DNA of 64,000 bases, from contig NC_010528.1 of assembly GCF_000069785.1 (NCBI RefSeq), forward strand, positions 2,356,001 to 2,420,000. The letters are read 5' to 3'. The translations under genes were made by a program, and so were the position numbers. A model generated the notes under the pieces. That model was not told the DNA's origin and did no database searches. It was given only the letters and a program-made list of their open reading frames with translations. The stretch is from Cupriavidus taiwanensis LMG 19424. GTDB lineage: Bacteria; Pseudomonadota; Gammaproteobacteria; Burkholderiales; Burkholderiaceae. Positions 31,230 through 43,009 of this stretch are shown piece by piece; position 1 is the stretch's first letter, and every line of letters starts with the position of its first letter.

Positions 31230-32120
31230 ATGGAAAATCGCGTCACCAAGGCTGTGTTCCCGGTTGCGGGCCTGGGCACCCGCTTCCTGCCAGCCACCAA
31301 GGCCAGCCCCAAGGAAATGCTTCCGGTGGTGGACAAGCCGCTGATCCAGTACGCCGTGGAAGAAGCCATGGCCGCCGGCATTACCGAGATGATCTTCGTC
31401 ACGGGCCGCTCCAAACGCGCGATCGAGGACCATTTCGACAAGGCCTTCGAACTGGAGGTAGAGCTCGAAGCCAAGAACAAGCAGGCGCTGCTGGACGTGG
31501 TGCGCTCGATCAAGCCGGCCAACGTGGAGTGCTACTACGTGCGCCAGCCCGAGGCACTGGGCCTGGGCCATGCCGTGCTGTGCGCGGCCAAGCTGGTGGG
31601 CGACACGCCGTTCGCGGTGATGCTGGCCGATGACCTGATCGACGGCAACCCGCCGGTGATGAAGCAGATGGTGGATGCCTTCAACCACTACAACTGCTCG
31701 GTGCTGGGCGTCGAGGAAATCACGCCCGAGCAGAGCCGCTCCTACGGCGTGATCGACGGCCGCGAGTGGGACGACGACGTGATCAAGGTCTCGGGCATCG
31801 TCGAGAAGCCGGCGCCGGAAGATGCACCGTCGAACCTTGGCGTGGTCGGCCGTTACATCCTGACGCCGCGCATCTTCGACCACCTTCGCGAGCTCAAGCC
31901 CGGCGCGGGCGGCGAACTGCAGCTGACCGACGCGATCCAGTCGCTGCTGGGCCAGGAGCAGGTGCTGGCGTACCGCTACCAGGGCCGCCGCTATGACTGC
32001 GGCAGCAAGCTGGGCTACCTCAAGGCGACCGTCGAGTTTGCGCTGAAGCACCCCGAAGTGGGTACCGATTTCAGCGCCTACCTGGAATCGCGCGAACACC
32101 TGAACGGCCTGGGGCGCTGA
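31230..32120 (+). CDS. galU: UTP-glucose-1-phosphate uridylyltransferase
   Basis: Makes UDP-glucose from UTP and glucose 1-phosphate for surface polysaccharides and galactose metabolism. It has 296 residues. The nucleotide-binding start is complete ([19 protein letters not shown]), as are the sugar-phosphate segment VEKP and the C-terminal [11 protein letters not shown]. The frame opens 10 codons earlier, but the ATG at 31230 begins the conserved [20 protein letters not shown] lies about 10 bases upstream. A UUCG-loop terminator follows. Confidence 0.96.
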   Translation: MENRVTKAVFPVAGLGTRFLPATKASPKEMLPVVDKPLIQYAVEEAMAAGITEMIFVTGRSKRAIEDHFDKAFELEVELEAKNKQALLDVVRSIKPANVECYYVRQPEALGLGHAVLCAAKLVGDTPFAVMLADDLIDGNPPVMKQMVDAFNHYNCSVLGVEEITPEQSRSYGVIDGREWDDDVIKVSGIVEKPAPEDAPSNLGVVGRYILTPRIFDHLRELKPGAGGELQLTDAIQSLLGQEQVLAYRYQGRRYDCGSKLGYLKATVEFALKHPEVGTDFSAYLESREHLNGLGR

Positions 32121-32142
32121 GCTCCCCCGGACGGGTTACGAA

Positions 32143-32169
32143 GAAAAAGCCGCTTTCGAGCGGCTTTTT
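32143..32169 (+). terminator. Intrinsic terminator after galU
   Basis: Stem GCCGCT (32149-32154), TTCG tetraloop, AGCGGC (32159-32164), flanked by A- and T-runs, so it can serve both galU and the convergent tusA-like gene. Confidence 0.88.
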
Positions 32170-32188
32170 CCTTTTCGGACGGATGAAC

Positions 32189-32218
32189 GCTCCCTGCCCC
32201 GCGGGCGGGAACGGGAGC
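32189..32218. repeat. REP-like hairpin element, degenerate copy D
   Basis: Imperfect palindrome GCTCCCTGCCCCGC and GCGGGAACGGGAGC around GG, between convergent galU and the tusA-like gene. It resembles the CTCTCCC/GGGAGAG hairpins at 25559, 40037 and 53800 but has several mismatches and no AACCAGCGG trailer. Confidence 0.4.
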
Positions 32219-32224
32219 AATCCA

Positions 32225-32452
32225 TCAGCGCCGGCGCATGTAGAACACGAACACCTTGTCCACTTCCGAGTGCGACAGCAGCTCGTTGCCGGTCTGCTTG
32301 GCAAAGGCCTGGAAATCGCGCGTGGCGCCGGGATCGGTGGCCAGCACCTTGAGGACATCGCCGCTGGCCATGTCGGCCAGGGCCTTCTTGGTGCGCAGGA
32401 TCGGCAGCGGGCAGTTCAGGCCGCGCGCGTCCACTTCTTTCTGGAACTCCAT
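32225..32452 (-). CDS. TusA-like sulfurtransferase
   Basis: Small sulfur carrier of 75 residues with the SirA/TusA fold. The motif ARGLNCPLPIL places the sulfur-carrying cysteine at Cys14. TusA relays persulfide sulfur from IscS to tRNA thiolation in E. coli, but paralogues serve other sulfur routes, so the exact partner is not certain. It is 51 bp downstream of the Nudix gene on the same strand; a TACAAT element overlaps the Nudix 3' end (minus strand, near 32515). Confidence 0.85.
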   Translation of the reverse strand: MEFQKEVDARGLNCPLPILRTKKALADMASGDVLKVLATDPGATRDFQAFAKQTGNELLSHSEVDKVFVFYMRRR

Positions 32453-32503
32453 TCGTCTCTTCCTCTGATGCTTGGGGGCTGGAGGCTGGCTGAGAAACCC
32501 GCC

Positions 32504-33088
32504 TTACCAGCGATATTGTAGCGAAGCCCCGATCTGGCTGAAGTCGTGGGGGCGGCGCGGGTCCGGAATGTCGGCGCCGGTCTGGCGATCGAAGAAGCGC
32601 ACCGGGTAGCCGCGCGCGGCAAGCCAGTCGGCCACCGCGAAGCCGGTCCCGGCCGACCACACCCGCACGTCCTCGGGCGCCACCAGCTTGTATTCGGCCA
32701 GTTCCTCGGACAGTTCGACGGTGCCGGTCGCCTTGACGTGATAGGCGATGATCAGCTCGTTCTTGCGCATGAACTCGTAGACCCCGATCAACGCGACCGA
32801 CTCGGTATCGAGGTTGGTCTCCTCCTTCAGCTCGCGCGCCACGCCCAGTTCGGGCGGCTCGTCGCGCTCCAGGAAGCCGGTCACCAGCGCAAACATCTTC
32901 TCCGGCCAGGCCGCGTTGCGCGCCAGCAGCAGCTTGTCCTGGTATTCCACCACCGCGGCCAGCACCGGCAGCGGGTTGTTCCAGTGCACGAAGCCGCAGT
33001 CCTGCTGCACGCAGGCGTGGCGTTCGCGCCCGGACAGCGGCAGCACCTCCAGCGGCGCGCCGCACTGCGGGCAGAATCGGAAGGTCAT
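32504..33088 (-). CDS. Nudix hydrolase with N-terminal zinc ribbon
   Basis: Hydrolase of nucleoside-diphosphate-linked compounds, 194 residues. A four-cysteine ribbon (Cys6, Cys9, Cys26, Cys31) precedes the Nudix box with Gly71, Glu77, Arg85, Glu86, Glu89 and Glu90 in register; the usual Gly after EE-x is Asn92. The ribbon resembles that of NudC-type pyrophosphatases, but the protein is shorter and lacks their extra N-terminal domain. Substrate unknown. It lies 48 bp downstream of the threonine aldolase on the same strand. Confidence 0.88.
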   Translation of the reverse strand: MTFRFCPQCGAPLEVLPLSGRERHACVQQDCGFVHWNNPLPVLAAVVEYQDKLLLARNAAWPEKMFALVTGFLERDEPPELGVARELKEETNLDTESVALIGVYEFMRKNELIIAYHVKATGTVELSEELAEYKLVAPEDVRVWSAGTGFAVADWLAARGYPVRFFDRQTGADIPDPRRPHDFSQIGASLQYRW

Positions 33089-33136
33089 GGGGGCTCCTGG
33101 GTCTCGTCGTTATAAGTATGGCGGGATATGGCGCCG

Positions 33137-34168
33137 CTATGCGCCGCAGGCGGCGCGCATGTCGGCGGCCAGCGCCTCCACGGTTTGCGGCTGCAGGTCC
33201 CACGAACACATGAAACGGCAGCCGCCCGCGCCGATAAAGGTATAGAAGCGCCAGCCCTTTGCACGCAGCGCCTCGATCGCCGGCAGCGGCAGCTCGGCGA
33301 AGACCGCATTGGACTGGGTCGGGAACATGATGCGCACGCCCGGGATGTCGCGGATGCGCTGCTGCAGCCGTTGCGCCATCGCATTGGCATGGCGCGCGTT
33401 GGCAAGCCACACGTCGTTCTCGAGCAAACCCAGCCACGGCGCGGAAATAAAGCGCATCTTCGACGCCAGCTGTCCGGCCTGCTTGACGCGGTAGGCAAAG
33501 TCCTCGGCCAGGCGGCGGTCGAAAAACACCACCGCCTCGCCCACCGGCAGCCCGTTCTTGGTGCCGCCGAAGCACAGCACGTCGACGCCCGCGCGCCAGG
33601 TGATTTCGGAAGGATGCACGCCCAGCGACGCCACCGCATTGGCAAAGCGCGCGCCGTCCATGTGCACGCGCAACTGCCGGCGCTTGGCGATGGCCGCGAT
33701 CGCGCGCACCTCTTCGACGCTGTAGACGGTGCCGACTTCGGTCGACTGCGTCAGCGACACCACCTTGGGCTTGGGGTAATGGATGTCGGCGCGGCGGGTG
33801 ACCAGCGCCTCGACAGCATCGGGCGTGAGCTTGCCGTTCTCGCCCGGCGCGGTCAGCAGCTTGGAACCGTTGGAGAAGAATTCCGGCCCGCCGCATTCGT
33901 CGGTCTCGATATGCGCCAGTTCGTGGCAGATCACCGAGTGGTACGACTGGCACAGCGCCGACAGCGCCAGCGAGTTGGCCGCCGTGCCGTTGAACACGAA
34001 GAACACTTCGCAATCGGTCTGGAACAGGTCGCGGATCCGGTCGCAGACCTTCTGCGTCCAGCTGTCGTCGCCGTAGGCCTGCTCATGGCCGCTGCCGTTG
34101 GCTTCCAGGAAATACTTGAGCGATTCCGGGCAGAAGCCGGCGTAATTGTCTGAGGCGAAGTGCTGCAT
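33137..34168 (-). CDS. ltaE: Low-specificity L-threonine aldolase family protein
   Basis: PLP enzyme cleaving threonine or allo-threonine to glycine and acetaldehyde, 343 residues. The conserved start FASDNYAGFCPESL, the HELAHIETDECGG segment, the VHMDGARFANA aspartate and the PLP lysine in FGGTKNG near residue 200 are all seen. Its length and motifs fit the beta-eliminating lyase family. A tautomerase gene lies 28 bp upstream on the same strand. Confidence 0.9.
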   Translation of the reverse strand: MQHFASDNYAGFCPESLKYFLEANGSGHEQAYGDDSWTQKVCDRIRDLFQTDCEVFFVFNGTAANSLALSALCQSYHSVICHELAHIETDECGGPEFFSNGSKLLTAPGENGKLTPDAVEALVTRRADIHYPKPKVVSLTQSTEVGTVYSVEEVRAIAAIAKRRQLRVHMDGARFANAVASLGVHPSEITWRAGVDVLCFGGTKNGLPVGEAVVFFDRRLAEDFAYRVKQAGQLASKMRFISAPWLGLLENDVWLANARHANAMAQRLQQRIRDIPGVRIMFPTQSNAVFAELPLPAIEALRAKGWRFYTFIGAGGCRFMCSWDLQPQTVEALAADMRAACGA

Positions 34169-34196
34169 GGTGTTCAGTCTGAAGCGGCCCGGCGCC

Positions 34197-34385
34197 TTAC
34201 TTCTTGTCGGCCCACAGCTCGCCGCCGGTGGCCCAGTTCTCGCGCTTGATGTCGGTAATGATGATGTCGACCGCCGACGGCGAGCAGCCCAGCGTTTCGC
34301 AGCTGACGCGGGTCACTTCCTCGACAAACTTGCGCTTCTGCTCGATGGTACGGCCTTCAAACATTTCGACGTGGAAAGTCGGCAT
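34197..34385 (-). CDS. 4-oxalocrotonate tautomerase family protein
   Basis: Tautomerase of 62 residues, the canonical size, with the N-terminal catalytic proline exposed after Met removal (MPTFHVEMFEGR). The family interconverts enol and keto acids, typically in catechol meta-cleavage. Here there is no meta-cleavage gene cluster, so the substrate is unknown. It sits between the threonine aldolase and a class II aldolase, all minus strand. Confidence 0.88.
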   Translation of the reverse strand: MPTFHVEMFEGRTIEQKRKFVEEVTRVSCETLGCSPSAVDIIITDIKRENWATGGELWADKK

Positions 34386-34441
34386 ACATAGGCTCCTGTG
34401 CTTGATTGATTGTTGTGGTCCGGGCGGAAAAATTCTTCCCT

Positions 34442-35215
34442 TCAGTCCCGGTAGGAAGGATCGATTCTATCCAGTTTGCGCAGCAGCGCGGGCCATTCCA
34501 GCACGCCTTCGATCGCGCCATCGTCATGGAGCTGCGCGGAGGTCTTGTCCGCCACCGCGGCGTCGGGCTGCACCAGGGCACCGCCCGCCTGCGCCGCGAT
34601 CTGGATTTCGCAGGCCTTGATCAGCGTCGCCATCAGCACATAGGCTTCGGCCACGGTGCGGCCCACCGTCAGCGTGCCGTGGTTGCGCAACAGCATGGCC
34701 GGATGCGCGCCCAGCGATGCGGTCAGCCGCGCACCCTCGGCCGGGGTAAAGGCCAGGCCCTCGTAGTCGTGATAGGCCATGCGCCCATGGAAGCGCATGG
34801 CGTGCTGCGACAGCGGCAGCAGCCCCGCCGCCTGCGCCGACACGGCAATGCCGGCGGTGTTATGCAGGTGCATCACGCACATCGCATCGGCGCGCGCGGC
34901 ATGCACTGCGGCGTGCAGCGCGAAGCCAGTCACGTTGACCGGATGCACCGTCTCGCCGACGACCTCGCCGCGGCCGTTGATCTTGACCAGGTCGCTGGCG
35001 CGGATCTCGTCGAAGGCAAAGCCGAAGGGATTGATCAGGAAGTGGTCGGGCTCGCCCGGCACCGTGGCCGAGATATGGGTGTAGATCAAGTCATCCCAGC
35101 CCTCGCGCGCAGCCAGGCGATAGGCCGCGGCCAGGTCGACGCGCACGCGCTGCTCTTCGGCGGAGACGGGATGGGAAGCGCCCGCGGCGCGCGCGGGCTG
35201 CAAGGCAAAAGACAT
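34442..35215 (-). CDS. Class II aldolase/adducin family protein
   Basis: Zinc-dependent aldolase-fold protein of 257 residues. The metal-binding histidines appear in VMHLHNTAG near 141-149 and in LLRNHGTLTVG near 198-208; the N-terminal WDDLIYTHISATVPG is typical of the family. The family covers sugar-phosphate aldolases, epimerases and decarboxylases; the natural substrate cannot be told. It is 56 bp upstream of the tautomerase gene on the same strand. Confidence 0.88.
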   Translation of the reverse strand: MSFALQPARAAGASHPVSAEEQRVRVDLAAAYRLAAREGWDDLIYTHISATVPGEPDHFLINPFGFAFDEIRASDLVKINGRGEVVGETVHPVNVTGFALHAAVHAARADAMCVMHLHNTAGIAVSAQAAGLLPLSQHAMRFHGRMAYHDYEGLAFTPAEGARLTASLGAHPAMLLRNHGTLTVGRTVAEAYVLMATLIKACEIQIAAQAGGALVQPDAAVADKTSAQLHDDGAIEGVLEWPALLRKLDRIDPSYRD

Positions 35216-35370
35216 GGGGTCGCTCCTGCGCCGCCCGGTCTGGCGTGCCGGGTACGGCCCGGCCTTCTGTGCCGCGCCGCGGACCGCGATGCCGGCGGAG
35301 CCGGACGCAGCCTGTCGCGCGGCGCGCCGGACGGCAAAGGCGATACTTTAGCGCACCTTGGCGCCCGGGC

Positions 35371-36663
35371 TCAGGCGGCCCCTGGCCGGCTCCCGGCGGC
35401 CGGCAGCGGCCATGCGCGGCGCATCCAGGCGAATACCAGCGCGCCCAGCGCCAGCGCCGCGGCGGCGCACGCCAGCGAACCGGCAAAGCCGCCGCTGCGC
35501 GCCACCAGCGCGGTCGCCAGCGGCGGGCCGGCGATCTGGCCGAGGCCGTAGGACGCGGTCATCAGGCCCATCAGCCGCGGTGCCTGCGGCCCCCAGAGGC
35601 GCCGCGCCTCGCGCATCGCAAACGCCACCAGCGCGGTGAACGGCAGGCCCGCCAGCAGGCTGCTGAGGGCAAAGCCGGCCACGCTCGGGAACGCCACCGC
35701 GATCGCCACGCCCAGCGCCTGCATGCCGTACAGCAGCGCCAGCAGCTTGCGGTTGTCGTGCGCCATGCCGACCCGCGTCGCCAGGAACGCGCCCACCGCC
35801 ACGCCCGCGCCGAAGATCGGCCAGAACAGGTCGGCCCACACCGTGCCGGGCAGCGCTTTGCGCGCGATCACGGGCAGGAAGGTCGCGGTGATGATGTAGC
35901 CAAAGCCGGCCAGGCCGTACGCCAGGGTCAGCACCCAGGTCTGGGCGTCGAGCCGTGCGCGGCCGGTCGCGGTATCCGAGTCGCCCGGCGACGGCGCCAC
36001 TGCCGCCACGGCGGATGGCGCCGCGGATGGCGCGGCGGATGGCGTGGCGAATACGCGCCAGACCGCCGCCACCAGCACCACCGCCAGCGCGGTGAAGGCC
36101 AGCCAGCCGTGGTCCGCGTGCCAGCCCGCCCCGACCATGCCGGATACGCCGAGTCCGGTGACCACGATGCCCAGGCCCGGGCCGCAGAAAATCAGCCCGG
36201 CCAGCTCGGGCCGGCCCAGCTCGGCCAGCCGCTGCAGGCACCAGCCGGCGGTGTAGACCATCACGACGGCGCTGGCCACGCCCGCGGCAGCGCGCCACAG
36301 CGACCACGCCGGCATGCCGCCCGGCAAGGCCATGCCCAGCGTCAGCAGCACGGTGGCCACCAGGCCCCAGCGCACCATGCGCACGGCGTCGGGCTGGATA
36401 AACATGCAGACCGCGGCGCCGGCGAAATAGCCGATGTAGTTCACCGTGGCCAGCCAGCCGCCCTGGTCCAGCGTGACGGTGCCGTCATGCAGCATCATCG
36501 GCAACAGCGGCGTGAAGGCGAAGCGGCCGATGCCCATCACCACCGCCAGCGACACCAGGCCGGCCAGCGCCACCGCGAACGGGCCGGCTGCATGGCGCGG
36601 CCGTGTCACGGCCGCCACGCGCGCGGCAGGGTGTTCGGGCTCCAGGCTATGAGGGGTCGGCAT
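35371..36663 (-). CDS. YbfB/YjiJ family MFS transporter
   Basis: Inner-membrane carrier of 430 residues with about twelve helices. The first-helix signature VVMGIGRFAFTPLLPMM is that of the YbfB/YjiJ branch of the major facilitator superfamily; substrates are unknown. The central loop between the two six-helix halves carries Ser-Ala-Ala-Pro repeats coded by a 12-bp tandem repeat. The frame opens 24 codons upstream, but those codons cover the likely control region; the ATG at 36661-36663 is preferred. It is divergent from a LysR gene, the usual sign that this regulator controls it. Confidence 0.86.
   Translation of the reverse strand: MPTPHSLEPEHPAARVAAVTRPRHAAGPFAVALAGLVSLAVVMGIGRFAFTPLLPMMLHDGTVTLDQGGWLATVNYIGYFAGAAVCMFIQPDAVRMVRWGLVATVLLTLGMALPGGMPAWSLWRAAAGVASAVVMVYTAGWCLQRLAELGRPELAGLIFCGPGLGIVVTGLGVSGMVGAGWHADHGWLAFTALAVVLVAAVWRVFATPSAAPSAAPSAVAAVAPSPGDSDTATGRARLDAQTWVLTLAYGLAGFGYIITATFLPVIARKALPGTVWADLFWPIFGAGVAVGAFLATRVGMAHDNRKLLALLYGMQALGVAIAVAFPSVAGFALSSLLAGLPFTALVAFAMREARRLWGPQAPRLMGLMTASYGLGQIAGPPLATALVARSGGFAGSLACAAAALALGALVFAWMRRAWPLPAAGSRPGAA
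36011..36046. repeat. 12-bp tandem repeat in the central loop of the MFS gene
   Basis: Three units of GCGGATGGCGNN (36011-36022, 36023-36034, 36035-36046), in frame, coding Ser-Ala-Ala-Pro on the minus strand. Copy changes would lengthen or shorten the cytoplasmic loop without a frameshift. Confidence 0.7.
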
Positions 36664-36715
36664 GAGGGAGGCTGTGGGAACAGCGGTTGCATTGCGATTT
36701 CTGTATGCTACGCTG

Positions 36716-36772
36716 CCATCAGCATCTTGAAACATGAATTCTCAAGATACCAACCATTCTGAAACCTGATGG
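36716..36772. promoter_or_regulatory. LysR-type operator candidates between the MFS and LysR genes
   Basis: In the 128-bp divergent gap: a perfect 7-bp dyad ATCTTGA (36724-36730), 11-base spacer, TCAAGAT (36742-36748), which is the size of a LysR-type site; and a second perfect 7-bp pair CCATCAG (36716-36722) and CTGATGG (36766-36772) around it. LysR regulators typically bind such dyads between themselves and a divergent target. Confidence 0.6.
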
Positions 36773-36791
36773 ATTACCGTGGAGGCCGGAC

Positions 36792-37691
36792 ATGGACCTT
36801 GCCGCGCTTGAGATCTTCCGCGCCGTCGTCGAGGCCGGCGGCATCACGCGAGCGGCCGAGCGGCTGCATCGGGTGCAATCCAACGTCACCACCCGCATCC
36901 GCCAGCTGGAGCAGACGCTGGGCGTCGACCTGTTCGTGCGCGACGGCCGGCGCATGGTGCTGACCCCGTCGGGACAGACCCTGTTCGACTACGCCTGCCG
37001 CATCCTGACCCTGACCGAGGAGGCGCGCCAGGCGTTGCTGCCGGCCCGCCCGCACGGCCGCCTGCGCATTGCGTCGATGGAAAGCACGGCCGCGAGCCGC
37101 CTGCCCCAGGTGCTGGCGGCGTACCACCAGGCCTGGCCCGAGGTGCAGCTGGAACTGGTGACGCTGGCGACGCGGCAAGCGTTCGATGCGCTGGCGCGCT
37201 TCGAGGTGGACTGCGCCTTTGTCGCCGAACCGCTGGCCGACCCGGCGCTGCGCGCGGTGCCGGTGTTCGAGGAAGAACTGGTGGTGATCACGCGCGAGCA
37301 CCACCGTCCGGTGCACGGCGCGGCCGACCTGGAAGTGCCGACGCTGCTGGCGTTCGAGCCGGGCTGCAACTACCGCGCGCGGCTCGAGACCTGGTACGGC
37401 AGCGGCCCCGCGCCAACCCCGCGCGTGCTGCAGCTCAGCTCCTACCACGCCATCGTCGCTTGCGTCGCGGCCGGTATCGGCGCGGCGATCGTGCCGCGCT
37501 CGGTGCTGGGCCTGTACCGCGACCTGCCCGCCATCCGGCAGCACAGCCTGGGCGCGGCGGGCCGCGTACGCACGCTGCTGGCCTGGCAGCCGTCGATGGC
37601 CAGCGCCGCGCTGCATGCACTGGTCGAAGCCCTGCCCACGCTCACGCCCGGGTCTCCCGGATCGGCCGGCCCCGAACTGGCAGCCGCCTGA
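36792..37691 (+). CDS. LysR family transcriptional regulator
   Basis: 299 residues: N-terminal winged helix-turn-helix (LEIFRAVVEAGGITRAAERL then SNVTTRIRQLEQTLG, about 4-45), linker helix, and a substrate-binding domain from about 90. The inducer is unknown. GGAGG lies 6 bases before the ATG. It is divergent from the YbfB/YjiJ carrier, whose promoter region holds two dyads; it probably controls that gene and itself. Confidence 0.92.
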   Translation: MDLAALEIFRAVVEAGGITRAAERLHRVQSNVTTRIRQLEQTLGVDLFVRDGRRMVLTPSGQTLFDYACRILTLTEEARQALLPARPHGRLRIASMESTAASRLPQVLAAYHQAWPEVQLELVTLATRQAFDALARFEVDCAFVAEPLADPALRAVPVFEEELVVITREHHRPVHGAADLEVPTLLAFEPGCNYRARLETWYGSGPAPTPRVLQLSSYHAIVACVAAGIGAAIVPRSVLGLYRDLPAIRQHSLGAAGRVRTLLAWQPSMASAALHALVEALPTLTPGSPGSAGPELAAA

Positions 37692-37776
37692 CCCCGCGCG
37701 GCGGCGTGCAAGATGTGCCCGGTGGCCTACACTTGAAGTGGCGCCACCACGGCACCCCGGGTGCCCTGCCCCTGCC

Positions 37777-39234
37777 ATGAACCCTGCCACCGCGTTGCTG
37801 CGGGCCTTCCGGCTGCTGTCCAGCCTGGCGCTGGCGTGCTGCGCGCTTGCCTTCGGCGGCAGCGGCATCGCGGCCCCGCCGGCGGGCACGGCCATGGCCA
37901 CCGCACCGGTATACGTGATCCCGCTGAAAGGCGCGGTCAGCCCGGCCAGCGCCAGCTTTATCGTGCGCGGCATGGCGCGCGCCCGCGAAGCCGGCGCGCA
38001 GCTGGTGGTGCTTGAGATGGACACGCCCGGCGGGCTCGATGCGTCGATGCGCGACATCATCCAGGCCATCCTGGCCTCGCCGGTGCCGGTGGCCAGCTAT
38101 GTCTCTCCGGGCGGCGCGCGCGCGGCCAGCGCGGGCACCTACATCCTCTACGCCAGCCATCTCGCGGCGATGGCCCCTGGCACCAACCTGGGCGCGGCCA
38201 CGCCGGTGCAGGTCGGCATCGGCGGACCGCAGAAGCCCGACGCGCTGCCCGGCGCCAGCCCCGCCTCAGCCCCGGCCAGCGCGCCCCCGGCGGGCGACAC
38301 CATGGCGCGCAAGCAGATGCATGACGCCTCGGCCTATATCCGCGGCCTGGCGCAGCTGCGCGGGCGCAACGCCGAATGGGCTGAGCGCGCGGTGCGCGAA
38401 TCGGTCAGCCTGTCGGCCGACGAAGCGCTGGCGCAGCGCGTGATCGATATGGTCGCGGCCGACCTGCCCGCGCTGCTGCGCCAGCTCGACGGGCGCAAGC
38501 TGACGACCGCCGGCGGCAAGGCCAGCACGCTGCAGACGCGCAACGCCCCTTCGGTCACGCTGGAGCCGGACTGGCGCAACCGCTTCCTGGCGGTGATCAC
38601 CGAGCCCAGCGTGGCGCTGTTGCTGATGATGATCGGCATCTACGCGCTGATCTTCGAATTCTCCACGCCGGGCATGGTGGTGCCCGGCATCGTCGGCGCG
38701 ATCTGCCTGCTGCTGGCGCTGTTCGCGCTGCACATGCTGCCGGTCAACTACGCCGGGCTGGCGCTGGTGGCGCTGGGCATCGGCTGCATGGTGGCGGAGC
38801 TGTTCCTGCCCACCTTCGGCGCGCTGGGCGTCGGCGGCATTATCGCCTTCGCCTTCGGCGCGGTGATGCTGATCGACACCGACGTGCCGGGCTTCGGCGT
38901 GCCGCTGCCGATGGTGGCGGCGATGTCGGCGCTGTCCGCGGTGTTCGTGTTCGGCATGTCCGCCATGCTGGTGCGCTCGCGCAAGCGCCCGGTGGTCAGC
39001 GGTGCCGACACGCTGGTGGGCAGCCGCGGCGAGCTGCTCGACGACCTGCGCGAGGAAGGCTGGGCCACCGTGCGCGGCGAGACCTGGCGCGTGCGCAGCG
39101 CCACCCCGCTGGCGCGCGGCACGCCCGTGCTGGTCACCGCGCGCCACGGCCTGGTGCTCGAAGTGGTTGCCGCCGGCGGCGCTGCGCTGGCCCCCTCGCC
39201 CTCATCCCAACCGAAGCCAGACAAGGGAGCCTGA
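37777..39234 (+). CDS. NfeD family membrane protein with ClpP-class protease domain
   Basis: Long-form NfeD of 485 residues. A signal peptide (about 1-33, ending GIAAPPAG) is followed by a ClpP-like serine protease domain: [17 protein letters not shown] and the serine in ARAASAGTY (Ser118), with a candidate Lys-bearing helix further on. Then come four to five transmembrane helices (about 270-410) and a C-terminal OB-fold NfeD domain (SRGELLDDL...GWATVRGE). It pairs with the slipin 2 bp downstream; such pairs are thought to manage membrane microdomains and cleave partner proteins. Confidence 0.9.
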   Translation: MNPATALLRAFRLLSSLALACCALAFGGSGIAAPPAGTAMATAPVYVIPLKGAVSPASASFIVRGMARAREAGAQLVVLEMDTPGGLDASMRDIIQAILASPVPVASYVSPGGARAASAGTYILYASHLAAMAPGTNLGAATPVQVGIGGPQKPDALPGASPASAPASAPPAGDTMARKQMHDASAYIRGLAQLRGRNAEWAERAVRESVSLSADEALAQRVIDMVAADLPALLRQLDGRKLTTAGGKASTLQTRNAPSVTLEPDWRNRFLAVITEPSVALLLMMIGIYALIFEFSTPGMVVPGIVGAICLLLALFALHMLPVNYAGLALVALGIGCMVAELFLPTFGALGVGGIIAFAFGAVMLIDTDVPGFGVPLPMVAAMSALSAVFVFGMSAMLVRSRKRPVVSGADTLVGSRGELLDDLREEGWATVRGETWRVRSATPLARGTPVLVTARHGLVLEVVAAGGAALAPSPSSQPKPDKGA

Positions 39235-39236
39235 CC

Positions 39237-40001
39237 ATGGCCTACGGATTCAGTTTCGGCGGTGTGATCTTCCTGCTGGCACTGCTGGTGATCACCTCGT
39301 TCCGCGTGCTGCGCGAATACGAACGCGGCGTGGTGTTCATGCTCGGGCGATTCTGGAAGGTCAAGGGCCCCGGGCTGGTGCTGCTGATTCCGGCAGTGCA
39401 GCAGATGGTCAGGGTCGACCTGCGCACGGTGGTGATGGACGTGCCGCCGCAGGACGTGATCTCGCGCGACAACGTCTCGGTCAAAGTCAATGCGGTGGTG
39501 TATTTCCGCGTGGTCGATCCCGAACGCGCCATCATCCAGGTGGCGAACTTCCTCGAAGCCACCAGCCAGCTGGCGCAGACCACGCTGCGCTCTGTGCTGG
39601 GCAAGCATGAGCTGGACGAGATGCTGGCCGAGCGCGAGAAGCTCAACCTCGACATCCAGCAGGCGCTGGACGCGCAGACCGACGGCTGGGGCATCAAGGT
39701 CTCGAACGTCGAGATCAAGCACGTCGACCTGAACGAGACCATGGTCCGCGCCATCGCCCGCCAGGCCGAAGCCGAACGCGAGCGGCGCGCCAAGGTGATC
39801 CATGCCGAAGGCGAACTGCAGGCCTCGGAGAAGTTGCTGGAAGCGGCGCAGATGCTGGCGCGGCAGCCGCAGGCGATGCAGCTGCGCTATATGCAGACCC
39901 TGACGCAGATCGCGGGGGACAAGAGCTCGACCATCGTGTTTCCGCTGCCGATCGATTTGCTGACGACGCTGCGGAGCGCCACGGGGAACACGGAGAAGTA
40001 G
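39237..40001 (+). CDS. Slipin family (stomatin/SPFH) membrane protein
   Basis: 254 residues: one N-terminal membrane hairpin ([16 protein letters not shown]), then an SPFH domain ([43 protein letters not shown]) and a coiled C-terminal half ([21 protein letters not shown]). It forms oligomeric scaffolds on the inner membrane. Its ATG is 2 bp after the NfeD stop, so the two are coupled. Confidence 0.94.
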   Translation: MAYGFSFGGVIFLLALLVITSFRVLREYERGVVFMLGRFWKVKGPGLVLLIPAVQQMVRVDLRTVVMDVPPQDVISRDNVSVKVNAVVYFRVVDPERAIIQVANFLEATSQLAQTTLRSVLGKHELDEMLAEREKLNLDIQQALDAQTDGWGIKVSNVEIKHVDLNETMVRAIARQAEAERERRAKVIHAEGELQASEKLLEAAQMLARQPQAMQLRYMQTLTQIAGDKSSTIVFPLPIDLLTTLRSATGNTEK

Positions 40002-40036
40002 GAAAGGGACTGCCGCACTGCCTGCGGCGGGTGACT

Positions 40037-40075
40037 CCCCTCTCCCATAAATGGGAGAGGGGCGCTAACCAGCGG
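40037..40075. repeat. REP-like hairpin element, copy B
   Basis: Perfect 12-bp palindrome CCCCTCTCCCAT (40037-40048) and ATGGGAGAGGGG (40051-40062), then AACCAGCGG (40067-40075), between convergent slipin and alaS. The same stem core and trailer appear at 25559-25596; only the centre of the stem differs. Confidence 0.7.
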
Positions 40076-40089
40076 TGGTCGTTACGCGA

Positions 40090-42714
<2,625 letters not shown>

Positions 42715-42781
42715 GGGATGGCGAACGCTTGCCCTGGCGTGGCCGGGCGCGACGAATCAGTATGGGATTTGCAAACCGTTG

Positions 42782-42787
42782 ATTATA
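42782..42787 (-). promoter_or_regulatory. Candidate alaS -10 element
   Basis: Consensus TATAAT on the minus strand, 67 bp before the alaS ATG. No consensus -35. The rest of the 295-bp gap to 43009 shows nothing else I can name. Confidence 0.45.
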
Positions 42788-43009
42788 CGGGCAAGGCAGG
42801 CCGCCGGGCAGGTCAGGCATGGCGCCCGGGAAGCGGCCGGCTATCGCCCTGAATCCCACCGCCTGGAGATACGCATAAATCACTTATGGCGGCAACGGCG
42901 GTTGGCCGGTGGTACAGTGCAGCCAGCCCGCGCCGCCCCGTTTCCGGGGCGTGCCGACCACCCGCATTCCGGATCCGATCCCCGCCTGACCTCTGCCTCG
43001 AATACCGCC

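Noticed and set aside
32190..32222. Second terminator after galU
   Set aside because: The stem is imperfect and has no T-run; it fits better as a degenerate copy of the intergenic hairpin family.
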